Source: Candidatus Aminicenantota bacterium (GTDB lineage Bacteria > Acidobacteriota > Aminicenantia > Aminicenantales > Aminicenantaceae). Taken from it: DNA of 13,824 nucleotides. A model generated the notes under the pieces. The model saw nothing but the letters and a program-made list of their open reading frames with translations, was not told the origin of the DNA and ran no database searches. The stretch spans positions 1-13,824 of the forward strand of contig SOIA01000043.1 in assembly GCA_004378665.1 (NCBI GenBank), in the 5' to 3' direction. Every line of letters starts with the position of its first letter. Positions within the stretch are counted from its first letter, which is position 1. Below are positions 6,965 to 13,824 of this stretch, piece after piece. Made by a program: the position numbers and the translations under genes.

Positions 6965-7017
6965 GTTTTTTCGATGTCATAGGTTTTTGAAATTTAAGAA
7001 AGGTGCATTGAGATAAA

Positions 7018-7404
7018 ATGTCTGATAAGAAGATCATCGTGGTGGATGATGATGAATCCATAAGGAAAACATTTTTCCTGATTCTTCACGAGAATTACCG
7101 GGTTTACCTGGCCAAAGATTCGAGAGAGGCCCTCAAGCGTTTCAAGAACGCCAAAATTGATTTGATTATAGCGGATTTAAAGCTGCCCGGCCGCAACGGA
7201 TTGGAAATGATCAATGAATTCAGAGATTCAGGATATCGAGGGGATGCCATCCTGATTTCAGCTTATCCTGACCTGATTGACGTTGATGAACTGTCCCGTC
7301 TGTCTATTTCTCATTTCTTCGTCAAGCCTCTGGATTTAGATGCCCTTAATCGGTCGATCAACCGTCTTTTGAGTCCTGAGAAGAATACTGAGAGAAGAGT
7401 CTGA
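7018..7404 (+). CDS. Single-domain (CheY-like) response regulator receiver
   Basis: 128 residues that are a receiver domain and little else. The acidic pair D11/D12 (VVDDDES), phosphoacceptor D53 (IIADLKLP), S81 (LISAY) and K103 (FVKPLD) are all present, so it should be phosphorylatable. After the fold only about ten residues remain and no output domain. Its sequence is visibly related to the receiver of the upstream NtrC-type regulator (DDD-x2-IRKT, LA-x-D, LP-x3-GLE, VKPLD in register), suggesting duplication from it or adaptation to the same kinase. Stand-alone receivers act through protein contacts, as phosphorelay intermediates or as phosphate sinks. It has its own sigma-54-like promoter and its own terminator, so it is monocistronic. 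ATG 7018 has only a weak GAG (7010-7012) 5 nt upstream; AAGGTG (about 6999-7004) is rather far. Confidence 0.9.
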   Translation: MSDKKIIVVDDDESIRKTFFLILHENYRVYLAKDSREALKRFKNAKIDLIIADLKLPGRNGLEMINEFRDSGYRGDAILISAYPDLIDVDELSRLSISHFFVKPLDLDALNRSINRLLSPEKNTERRV

Positions 7405-7471
7405 CGAAATCAGGCAATAGGGCCAGTTCCCCCCTGCAAAAACCGCATAACTCTCTACCCGGGAAAAGAAG

Positions 7472-7510
7472 GCTGCTTGAAGTCTGTTGAGGCTTCGAGC
7501 CGCTTTTTTT
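7472..7510 (+). terminator. Intrinsic terminator after the receiver gene
   Basis: GCTGCTTGAAG (7472-7482) pairs with CTTCGAGCCGC (7493-7503), with one mismatch and one G-T wobble, around a 10-nt loop. Seven T residues follow (7504-7510). It is 68 bp beyond the receiver stop and isolates that gene from the transglutaminase gene. Confidence 0.87.
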
Positions 7511-7530
7511 GAAAAAAAACACAACACAGT

Positions 7531-7559
7531 TTGACTCTTGAAGCAAAAAAAATTAGAAC
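7531..7559 (+). promoter_or_regulatory. Sigma-70-like promoter for the transglutaminase-DUF89 pair
   Basis: TTGACT (7531-7536; 5 of 6 to TTGACA) is followed after exactly 17 bp by TAGAAC (7554-7559; 4 of 6 to TATAAT). It lies directly after the preceding terminator. The start would be near 7566, just ahead of the ribosome site AGGAGA (7569-7574), giving a very short leader. Confidence 0.42.
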
Positions 7560-7581
7560 TAAGAAGGCAGGAGATATTGTG

Positions 7582-9171
7582 ATGGAGTCGAAAATCCTAA
7601 AATTCTGGATTTTATTTTTCTTGCTGGCGTGTGTCGCACTTCCTATTCTCGGGAGAGACGTGCGGATGGACCTTCGACCGAGCTGTTTGGCAGACTACCC
7701 ACGGGAGACCTCTTCCTCTTTAGAGAATCCAGAAACCCAGGAAAAAAAGATATCCGAGTCCTGGATGGGCATCTATATGGATGGAGTCAAAGTCGGCTAC
7801 AGCCTCCATCAGGAATTTTCTTTGATAAAAAACGGACAAAGATATACAAAGGAGCTTGATGAATCCTGGATGAGAGTGACTCGCCTGGGCGGAAATCCCG
7901 TGGAATTGGCCACAACCCAGGAATCAATCTCTGATGCGCAAGGGAGGCCTTTGGAGTGTGTCCTACGGATAAAAATGTCCGAGAGTGAGACCGTCATCAG
8001 AGCAGAGGTCAGTCGGGATAAGATCGTGTTCATGTCCGAAGATAAGGTCATTAAAGAGATGCCTTACGAAGAGCAGTTCTATTTTGGCATACCCCTTAAG
8101 AAGATCATCGACGAGAATGGCTTGAAATCCGGGAAGAAATTCTCTTTTAAGATATTGGACTTTGCGACTTATTCCTTCGTGGATACGAGCTTTGAAGTAA
8201 TCGGTAAGGAGGATGTTCTCATTCTGGGCCAGATGATGAGTCTTTGGCATATCAAGGGACAGACGGATTATATCATTCCCATATCCAGTGATGAATGGAT
8301 TGAAGAGGGGGGAAACTCCCTGAAAAGCGTTTCCAAGACCAGTTTCATGAATCTGACATCCATCCGGATGTCGAAGAACAAGGCTATTGAGGTTTCCGAT
8401 GAAAACTTCGATATAGCGTTCTCCACCGTCATTCAGTCCAACGTGGCGTTCGAAAATCCTCAAGAAGTTCAAGGAGTCACGTTTAAGCTCAGCGGTATCT
8501 CCACCGAAAGGATAAAAAACCTGCCTTTTGATGACAGAAGCCAGAGAATCCTCGAGCTGGAAAAGGATTATGCTGTGATCCAGACCTTCTCCCAGGTATT
8601 CAAAGAGACAGACGCGGTCCTCCTTCCGATAACCGGGAAGAGATTTCGTGATTTTTTAAAGTCCACGTCATTCTGCCAGTCTGATGATACGGAAATTCAA
8701 AAAAAAGCGGAGGAAATCGTCGGGGAAGAGAGAAATTCCTGGAAGGCGGCCAAAAAAATTGCCGATTGGGTCAGGAGAGAAATCACTCCCAATTATGACG
8801 TGGCCTTTGCTGATGCGAAAGAGATTTTGAGAAACCGTGAGGGGGACTGCTCCGAGCACACCGTCATCACGGTTGCGCTCTGCCGGGCCGCGGGAATTCC
8901 TGCCAGGGCTGCGGTGGGAGTCATGTACGGGCGCGGAATATTTGCCTATCATATGTGGCCTGAAGTCTATGCGGGCCAGTGGATCAGCCTTGATCCCAAA
9001 TGGCTGGCTGTGGATAAAAAGACAGGTGAATACTATACAGATGCGACTCATATCAAATTCGGACACAGCCTTCTGGATGAAAATATTTTCAAGGAAATGG
9101 CCCAGGCGGTGGCAGAGGTTTTCGGCCAACTCAAGCTGGAAATAATTGATTATTATGAGGATAAGGAATGA
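7582..9171 (+). CDS. Exported transglutaminase-like (papain-fold) protein
   Basis: 529 residues from ATG 7582. AGGAGA (7569-7574) sits 7 nt upstream and decides this start over an in-frame TTG at 7531. A signal peptide covers about 1-24 (KFWILFFLLACVALPIL). The large N-terminal part (about 45-370) begins with a WMGIYMDGVKVGY motif common at the start of such exported proteins and is otherwise of unknown function and probably beta-rich. The transglutaminase-like core is near 385-500 with an intact triad: C423 (GDCSEHT), H457 (YHMWPEVY) and D471 (SLDPKW). Bacterial members usually act as peptidases or amidases on peptide bonds, not as cross-linkers; the substrate is unknown. The stop overlaps the DUF89 start by 4 bp. 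Location outside the cytoplasm is inferred from the signal peptide. Confidence 0.88.
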   Translation: MESKILKFWILFFLLACVALPILGRDVRMDLRPSCLADYPRETSSSLENPETQEKKISESWMGIYMDGVKVGYSLHQEFSLIKNGQRYTKELDESWMRVTRLGGNPVELATTQESISDAQGRPLECVLRIKMSESETVIRAEVSRDKIVFMSEDKVIKEMPYEEQFYFGIPLKKIIDENGLKSGKKFSFKILDFATYSFVDTSFEVIGKEDVLILGQMMSLWHIKGQTDYIIPISSDEWIEEGGNSLKSVSKTSFMNLTSIRMSKNKAIEVSDENFDIAFSTVIQSNVAFENPQEVQGVTFKLSGISTERIKNLPFDDRSQRILELEKDYAVIQTFSQVFKETDAVLLPITGKRFRDFLKSTSFCQSDDTEIQKKAEEIVGEERNSWKAAKKIADWVRREITPNYDVAFADAKEILRNREGDCSEHTVITVALCRAAGIPARAAVGVMYGRGIFAYHMWPEVYAGQWISLDPKWLAVDKKTGEYYTDATHIKFGHSLLDENIFKEMAQAVAEVFGQLKLEIIDYYEDKE

Positions 9172-10016
9172 GAGCGTCCCTGGACTGTTATCCCTGCTTT
9201 TTCATCCAGACACTCAGGACTGCGAGGATGGTGACTTCTGATGAGAAGACGATCCTGCAGATATTGCATGAAGTGAGCACAACACTTCAACAGATCCCTT
9301 TCAACGTCACACCTCCTGAGATCGGCCGGGAGGTGTACCGCATCATATCTCGGAGGACCGGAGTGGAAGACCCCTACAAGGAAGTTAAAGACAGATGCAT
9401 TCGTGAGGCTCTTTCTCTCTATCCGGAATTGAAGAGATCGGTCGAATCCTCTGAGGATAGGTTGATGACAGCCATCCGGCTTGCCATCGCGGGAAATGTC
9501 ATCGATTTTGGGACCGATTCCTCGTTCGACTTGGAACAGGAGCTTGAGACTATTCTTTCCCAGGACTTTGCTGTAGACGACTCTCAGGAATTTCGTGAGG
9601 CTTTGAAACAGGCCCGGAACGTTTTGTATCTTGCGGACAATGCGGGGGAGACCGTGTTCGACCGCCTCCTCATCGAGGAGATGGATAAACCCGTGATCTA
9701 TGTGGTCCGGGAGAAGCCGATCATCAATGATGCCACGCGAGAAGACGCACTTTTATCCGGCTTGGATAAGGTCTCTGAAATCACGTCTTCAGGTTGTGAT
9801 ACCCCGGGGACCATTCTAAAATTCTGCTCGGATGAGTTTTTGGAAACATACCGCTCGGCAAACCTGATCATAAGCAAGGGGCAGGGGAACTACGAGGCTC
9901 TGTCGGATGAAAAGAGGCCCATATTTTTTCTTTTGAAGGCTAAATGTCAGGTCGTGGCCCGTGACCTTGGAGTCGAGAATGGAAGTATCATCCTGGCTAA
10001 AACCGGAAAGTTGTAA
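9168..10016 (+). CDS. DUF89/ARMT1-like damage-control phosphatase (bacterial-archaeal subfamily I)
   Basis: 282 residues, the compact size of prokaryotic DUF89 proteins. Conserved positions are visible in order: the N-terminal C7-x2-C10 pair (DCYPC), GNVIDFG (109-115), ADNAGE with D157 and N158, IINDAT (185-190), SKGQGNYE (236-243) and KAKC with C260. The family contains metal-dependent phosphatases that remove damaged or excess phosphometabolites; the N-terminal CxxC and late Cys mark subfamily I. The physiological substrate is not deducible. No signal peptide is present, so it is cytoplasmic. ATG 9168 overlaps the transglutaminase stop (ATGA) and has AAGGA just upstream, so translation is coupled. 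The pairing with an exported protease-fold protein is odd and no shared pathway is obvious. Confidence 0.87.
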   Translation: MRASLDCYPCFFIQTLRTARMVTSDEKTILQILHEVSTTLQQIPFNVTPPEIGREVYRIISRRTGVEDPYKEVKDRCIREALSLYPELKRSVESSEDRLMTAIRLAIAGNVIDFGTDSSFDLEQELETILSQDFAVDDSQEFREALKQARNVLYLADNAGETVFDRLLIEEMDKPVIYVVREKPIINDATREDALLSGLDKVSEITSSGCDTPGTILKFCSDEFLETYRSANLIISKGQGNYEALSDEKRPIFFLLKAKCQVVARDLGVENGSIILAKTGKL

Positions 10017-10057
10017 GTCGAAAAATCTGTTCCGGCCTCGTTTAACCTGATAGTCAT

Positions 10058-10091
10058 TCGGAGGAAGGTTCGGCAAGGCTAAATCCTCCGA
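10058..10091. repeat. Inverted repeat between the DUF89 and DUF362 genes
   Basis: TCGGAGGA (10058-10065) and TCCTCCGA (10084-10091) are perfect 8-bp inverted arms around an 18-nt A-rich loop. With one bulge the stem extends by CAT/ATG pairing at its base. No T-tract follows, so it is not a normal intrinsic terminator. It may be an RNA stem in the leader of the DUF362 transcript or a protein site. Nothing else is recognisable in 10017-10240. Confidence 0.35.
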
Positions 10092-10240
10092 TGTCGCGCT
10101 GACGATTTCCTTGTCGTTCCTCCTGTCCAGTCCATGTATTGATGACGCATGCAAAACGGAAGAAGAGCCAGCTTGATAATCCTTGAACCGTGGCCACAAA
10201 ATGTGAGAGAATCCATGTAATCTATGTAAGGAGCGGTTGC

Positions 10241-11176
10241 ATGACAAAAAAAATTGGAAGGCGAGAGTTCTTCAAAAGAACAGCGAAGATAGGGGTTTCC
10301 GCTGTGATCGGAGGGAGCGTTCTTTCTCAGTTTTCGTGCTCAAAGGCCGTAAAGTGCGATATAGCTGTCGTTTCTGGCGGAGATTACCGGAACAACACGA
10401 TCAAGGCCGTTGAGCTTCTCGGTGGAATAGAGAAGTTCGTGCATAAAGGCGACAAGGTGGCCATTCTCCCGAACACTCAGAGCCGGCATCCCGGTACATA
10501 TACCAACCCGGATGTGGTTCGCGCTGTGATCCGGATGTGTAGGAAGGCAGGAGCGGCGGAGGTGAACTGCCTCAGCTGGCTGACGCCCAAACATTGGAGT
10601 GACTCCGGTCTCGACAAGGCCGTGATCGATGAGGGAGCAAACCTAAAATTGATAGACAGGGATGATGAATCTCTCTACACGACTGTCCCTGTCCCGAGGG
10701 GCAAGGCGCTCAAGGAAGCCCAGATCATGAGTGAGTTCTTCAACAACGATTTCTTTATCAACATGCCGATCACCAAGGACCACGCAGGGAACAAATTCAC
10801 GGGGACCATGAAAAATTTGATGGGTTTGAATTATCGAGTCAACAACAGAACATTCCACAAAGAAGGATGGAGAACAGAGCAAAGCGCGATCGAGCATCTG
10901 GACCAGTGCATTGCGGATCTGAATACGGTGATTAAGCCCACTCTGTGTGTCGTGGATGCCACTGAATTCATCACCACAAACGGCCCTTTTGGTCCCGGGA
11001 AGCTGATCAAACCGCAGAAGGTCGTCGCCGGTGTGGACAGAGTGGCAGTAGACGCCTACTGTTCGACTCTCTGGGGCCTGGAACCCGGAGATATTATCAT
11101 GATCAACAAGGCTTATGAGCACGGGCTCGGAGAGATCGACCTTCAGAATGTGGCGATCCAAGAAGTGAAAATTTGA
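10241..11176 (+). CDS. Tat-exported DUF362 protein
   Basis: 311 residues from ATG 10241, chosen because AAGGAG (10228-10233) lies 7 nt upstream and the Tat signal begins right after. An in-frame GTG at 10190 would add 17 residues without a ribosome site. The N-terminus GRREFFKRTAKIG is a twin-arginine motif (R7 R8), followed by a weakly hydrophobic segment and FSC at 31-33 as a possible but imperfect lipobox. The body is DUF362: a GGDYRNNT start, RAVIRMCRKAGA, INMPITKDH and GTMKNLMGLNYRVNN, then the C-terminal VVAGVDRVAVDAYC region. DUF362 has no assigned reaction; some members are fused to ferredoxin domains but no CxxC cluster motif is seen here. Tat export suggests that it folds, perhaps with a cofactor, before leaving the cytoplasm. 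It is 224 bp from the DUF89 gene, so an independent promoter is likely, though none was recognised. Confidence 0.85.
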   Translation: MTKKIGRREFFKRTAKIGVSAVIGGSVLSQFSCSKAVKCDIAVVSGGDYRNNTIKAVELLGGIEKFVHKGDKVAILPNTQSRHPGTYTNPDVVRAVIRMCRKAGAAEVNCLSWLTPKHWSDSGLDKAVIDEGANLKLIDRDDESLYTTVPVPRGKALKEAQIMSEFFNNDFFINMPITKDHAGNKFTGTMKNLMGLNYRVNNRTFHKEGWRTEQSAIEHLDQCIADLNTVIKPTLCVVDATEFITTNGPFGPGKLIKPQKVVAGVDRVAVDAYCSTLWGLEPGDIIMINKAYEHGLGEIDLQNVAIQEVKI

Positions 11177-11289
11177 TTGGTCCTCACGAGTGTTTTGGAT
11201 TTAGAAGAGTGGTTTGACTGGATTCAAAAACTGAAAACGGACTGTCATTGAAAGCGCAACAAAGCCATTTGCTCTGAAGATGTGATCGA

Positions 11290-12225
11290 ATGACCAGGCA
11301 AAATATTTTATCCGTTCTCCTTTTGCTGTTCGGAATCATATTTTTTCTTCACGCGTCTGATTCGTCGGTGCCTTTCCGACACGATCTATCTGAATACCTT
11401 CCGAAGTTAGGTGAAATGCAAGGATGGGAAAGGGATGGCTCTCCTCAGGAATACAGGGAGGATGAGTTATATGAGTACATAAACGGAGGGGCTGAGATCT
11501 ATCATGAATACGGGTTCATGCAGGTCTTTGTGCAGGATTTCAAGAGCAAAAGCGGGAAAGCCGTATCTTTAGAGATCTTCGAGATGGAGGATGCGGAAAG
11601 CGCCTACGGGATTTACACGTTCAAAACCAGTGCGGAAGACCAGAGATTGGTCCTCGGATCCGATGCCCAGCTTGCGGATTATTATCTGAATTTCTGGAAA
11701 GGGAATCTGTTGGTCACGATCACTGGATTCGATGAAGATCAAGAGACGATAAAGGCATTGCAGGAGCTTGCGAAGGCCGTGGATGCGAAGATCAAGGCTC
11801 AGGGAGGAAGACCTCGTCTGGCCTCTGTTTTGCCTGAAAGAGGGCTTAGAACAACAAGCATCAAGTATTTCCAGGGCAATCTGGGCCTGTACAACAGCTA
11901 TCCATTTTTCACGCAGGATGTTTTCCACCTAAAAGAGGGGATAAAAGGCGATTATGAGGGCGGCTACAGTGTTTACATAATCGAGAGCAAAGAAGGCGAG
12001 GGTGGAATTAGCGCATACGATGAAGTCAAGAAAAGCTTTGAAGAGAGTCCGAGATACCGGAAATTTAATCTCCTTGAAATGAATCTCTTCAGGGTTCAGG
12101 ACAGAAAAGGAAAACAGATTTTTGTCTCGTCTTTCAAAAACTGTGCATTAATTGTCATGGGTGCTGTGCATCCGATTCAAGCAAAGGAAGTCTTTTCCGA
12201 CATGCAGGAAAATATTGGGAAATAA
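11290..12225 (+). CDS. Exported DUF6599-family protein of unknown function
   Basis: 311 residues with a signal peptide at about 1-22 (long hydrophobic LLLLFGIIFFLHA). The diagnostic block YINGGAEIYHEYGF (63-76) and the following EIFEMEDAESAYGIYTF segment are what I recall for DUF6599. No catalytic motif is recognised and the function is unknown. The C-terminal part (about 180-311) looks like a second alpha/beta domain of similar style (EGGYSVYIIESK, RKGKQIFVSSF). ATG 11290 is the first usable start; only weak GAAG lies upstream, and an ATG at 11280 runs straight into a stop. It is 113 bp from the DUF362 gene and 112 bp from the next, with no strong terminator in either gap. The three genes could share a transcript. 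Confidence 0.75.
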   Translation: MTRQNILSVLLLLFGIIFFLHASDSSVPFRHDLSEYLPKLGEMQGWERDGSPQEYREDELYEYINGGAEIYHEYGFMQVFVQDFKSKSGKAVSLEIFEMEDAESAYGIYTFKTSAEDQRLVLGSDAQLADYYLNFWKGNLLVTITGFDEDQETIKALQELAKAVDAKIKAQGGRPRLASVLPERGLRTTSIKYFQGNLGLYNSYPFFTQDVFHLKEGIKGDYEGGYSVYIIESKEGEGGISAYDEVKKSFEESPRYRKFNLLEMNLFRVQDRKGKQIFVSSFKNCALIVMGAVHPIQAKEVFSDMQENIGK

Positions 12226-12270
12226 GATAGGGGTTCTCTTCCAGGGGGTGCGAGAAACTCTAATTGGAGT

Positions 12271-12307
12271 CGAAGGCCATTCCGTTTTATAGATAAAGTC
12301 GCCTTCG
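12271..12307. repeat. 7-bp inverted repeat upstream of the class V enzyme gene
   Basis: CGAAGGC (12271-12277) and GCCTTCG (12301-12307) flank a 23-nt AT-rich spacer and end 30 bp before the start codon. There is no T-tract. It could be an operator or a leader stem; chance is not excluded. Confidence 0.25.
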
Positions 12308-12337
12308 CAAGAATCCTGTTTAGGAGGGAGAATTCTC

Positions 12338-13672
12338 ATGACTGCATTTAATCAAACTGGAATTATTGGTTCTTTCAAAGGATTTTCAAGGCGGGACTTT
12401 GTGAAATATCTATTCGCCGGTTCAGCCTTGTCCCTTTCTGCTTTAAAAAAGCTGAATGCTTCCATCTATCAAAGCATTACTTCTCTGAACCAGAAGTATA
12501 TCGAGGATGAATCTCCGGATGGAGTGTACTGGGAGGCTTTGAGCAAACATTTTCTCTTCAAGGACGGGCTGATCATGATGAACAACGGAACGGTCGGTCC
12601 GATGCCTAAGCCCGTGTTCAACTCGCTGATGAGATATTTCAGAGTCCAGGTCACAAACCCATTTGATGTCTACAATTTCATCCCCAGGAAGAAGGGGGAA
12701 GTCCGCGCCAAGCTGGCTCAGTTCATCAATGCTTCGCCTGACGAGGTCGTCATCACCAGGAATACGACAGAGGGGATGAATTTTGTGGCCAATGGATTGG
12801 ATATGAAAGAAGGGGATGAGGTCCTTCTTTCCACCATGGAACATCCCGGCGGAACGCATCCCTGGAGACTTAAGGAAAAGAGATACGGCATCACGATCAA
12901 AATGGTTCCCATCGGCTTGCCTCCTAAAGGTGTCGATGAGATCGTGAGCGCCTTTCAAAAGGCCATATCGCCCCGAACAAAAATCATCAGCATCAGCCAC
13001 ACGGTCTATATTTCAGGGCTCATAGCCCCTCTCAAGGAATTAAGTCAGATAGCCCATGAGAAGGGCGTGCTCGTGCTGGCAGACAGTGCGCACGGCATCG
13101 GGATGCTCAACCTGGACATGAAGGAATTGGGAATCGATTTCTTCGCGACGAGTCCTTATAAGTGGCTGGGTGCGCCGACTGGAGTGGGCTTGCTGTATGT
13201 CCGAAAAGAAGTCCAAGACAAACTGTGGCCGACAATCGCTTCTTCAGGTTGGGACACCTCCGCAAACGCAAGAAAGTTTGAGACATTGGGTCAGAGGGCA
13301 GACGCTTTAACTCTTGCCCTGGGTGAGGCTCTCGATTTTCAGAATGCCATCGGTAAAGAGAGGATAGAGAGAAGGATCAAGACTCTTGCCGGGTACTTAA
13401 AGAGGGAGCTGGGAAAGATTCCGGGCATCAGACTGCACACATCACAAGATCCCTATATCAGCGGGGGATTGACCGCCTTTTCTGTTGAAGGAGTGGAACC
13501 CAAAAAAATAGTCAATTACATGAGAGAAAAATACAATATCGTCGTCAGGACCATCGGCAATAAAGAAAAAGGCACATACGGAGTGAGAGTATCCACGCAT
13601 ATCTATGTCTTTCTCAAGCATGTCGATATGTTCTTGGAAGGGATGAGACATCTAGTGCGGCGTAAAAAGTGA
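12338..13672 (+). CDS. Tat-exported class V PLP-dependent aminotransferase-fold enzyme (PvdN/isopenicillin N epimerase-like)
   Basis: 444 residues. The N-terminus FSRRDFVKYLFAGSALSLSAL fits the twin-arginine motif S-R-R-x-F-x-K (R18 R19) plus a mild hydrophobic stretch, so the protein is probably exported folded. From about 75 on it is a class V (cysteine desulfurase/isopenicillin N epimerase-like) fold: MNNGTVGPMP (81-90), RNTTEGMNFV (141-150), H169 (MEHPGG) stacking on the cofactor ring, ADSAHG with D249 and H252, and PLP lysine K275 in TSPYKWLGAP. R404 and R417 may hold substrate carboxylates. No desulfurase active-site Cys loop is evident, so sulfur mobilisation is unlikely. Exported enzymes of this type are known (PvdN, pyoverdine maturation), but no siderophore genes are seen here. 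AGGAGGG (12322-12328) precedes ATG 12338 by 9 nt. Confidence 0.88.
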   Translation: MTAFNQTGIIGSFKGFSRRDFVKYLFAGSALSLSALKKLNASIYQSITSLNQKYIEDESPDGVYWEALSKHFLFKDGLIMMNNGTVGPMPKPVFNSLMRYFRVQVTNPFDVYNFIPRKKGEVRAKLAQFINASPDEVVITRNTTEGMNFVANGLDMKEGDEVLLSTMEHPGGTHPWRLKEKRYGITIKMVPIGLPPKGVDEIVSAFQKAISPRTKIISISHTVYISGLIAPLKELSQIAHEKGVLVLADSAHGIGMLNLDMKELGIDFFATSPYKWLGAPTGVGLLYVRKEVQDKLWPTIASSGWDTSANARKFETLGQRADALTLALGEALDFQNAIGKERIERRIKTLAGYLKRELGKIPGIRLHTSQDPYISGGLTAFSVEGVEPKKIVNYMREKYNIVVRTIGNKEKGTYGVRVSTHIYVFLKHVDMFLEGMRHLVRRKK

Positions 13673-13824
13673 TTCTCTAATTGATTTATCCTCGAGAAAT
13701 CAGAACGATTTCCCGAAAGACCCAGCCGTCTTGAATTTATCGGGCTGCAGATGATTCCTTTCTGGAGTTCTAAGAGCAATCCGAAAGCTCCTTCAAACAG
13801 CGGGAACAGAAAGAGGCCTTTTTC

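Larger units (their letters stand above)
6637..7017. other. 381-bp AT-rich regulatory gap between regulator and receiver genes
   Basis: No convincing gene lies here. It holds a GTAAA-N5-TTTAC dyad (6678-6692), a partial GTAAA half-site exactly 20 bp further on (6698-6702), a near-palindrome CGGATAGCATGCGTCCG (6882-6898) and a good -24/-12 element (6949-6964). No strong intrinsic terminator follows the regulator gene. A CGGC/GCCG pair near 6640-6655 and the dyad with its downstream T-run give only weak structure. Some read-through toward the receiver gene is therefore possible. A 31-codon ATG frame at 6719-6814 lacks a clear ribosome site and is not called. Confidence 0.6.

Noticed and set aside
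11177..11289. TTGACT at 11214-11219 as a promoter for the DUF6599 gene
   Set aside because: No -10-like hexamer lies 16-18 bp downstream.
13717..13732. AAGAC/GTCTT stem after the class V gene as a terminator
   Set aside because: It has only a 5-bp stem and no T-tract, so it is below what I would call.
13620..13824. Open minus-strand frame entering from the right edge
   Set aside because: It stays open for about 65-70 codons but runs into the end of the class V enzyme gene and shows no family motif. Another minus frame, ending near 13770 with a CSRC pair, is only about 18 codons. Either could be the end of a convergent gene, but the visible part is too short to support one.

Overview
The window is a bacterial chromosomal segment. 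Every gene I can support is on the + strand. Several protein types, including DUF6599, DUF362 with a Tat signal, and a bacterial subfamily-I DUF89 protein, together with roughly 48-50% GC by eye, suit an uncultured anaerobic lineage near Acidobacteriota/Candidatus Aminicenantes. That placement is inference, because there is no rRNA or universal marker here. I see no tRNA, rRNA, CRISPR array, insertion sequence or phage gene.

Region 1 (1-2060): the tail of a probable creatininase-family hydrolase, then a ferritin-like diiron protein and an exported M19 dipeptidase 13 bp apart. A strong intrinsic terminator closes this unit.

Region 2 (2061-7510): a signalling module and the most interesting part. 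A family 5 (peptide/oligopeptide-type) extracytoplasmic solute-binding protein is followed 10 bp later by a membrane histidine kinase, whose stop overlaps the start of an NtrC-type sigma-54 activator by 4 bp. No ABC permease or ATPase lies in the window, so the binding protein may be the ligand-sensing arm of the kinase. A single-domain receiver gene follows after a 381-bp gap and has its own intrinsic terminator. Both the operon and the receiver gene are preceded by sigma-54-like -24/-12 elements that match each other at 12 of 16 bases. Both also have an upstream dyad GTAAA-N5-TTTAC. This suggests an autoregulated sigma-54 circuit in which the stand-alone receiver is a target and possibly a feedback or phosphate-sink component.

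Region 3 (7531-10016): an exported transglutaminase-like protease-fold protein, 4 bp overlapped with a DUF89/ARMT1-like metal-dependent phosphatase. A sigma-70-like promoter lies just after the receiver's terminator.

Region 4 (10241-13672): three spaced genes for exported proteins. They are a Tat-dependent DUF362 protein, a DUF6599 protein with a signal peptide, and a class V PLP-dependent aminotransferase-fold enzyme with a textbook Tat motif. A folded, cofactor-loaded PLP enzyme outside the cytoplasm is unusual; PvdN of fluorescent pseudomonads is the known precedent.

As a whole the window looks devoted to extracytoplasmic handling of peptides or amino-acid derivatives (dipeptidase, peptide-type binding protein, transglutaminase fold, exported PLP enzyme), with one transcriptional sensor circuit in the middle. 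That functional link is inference from gene content.
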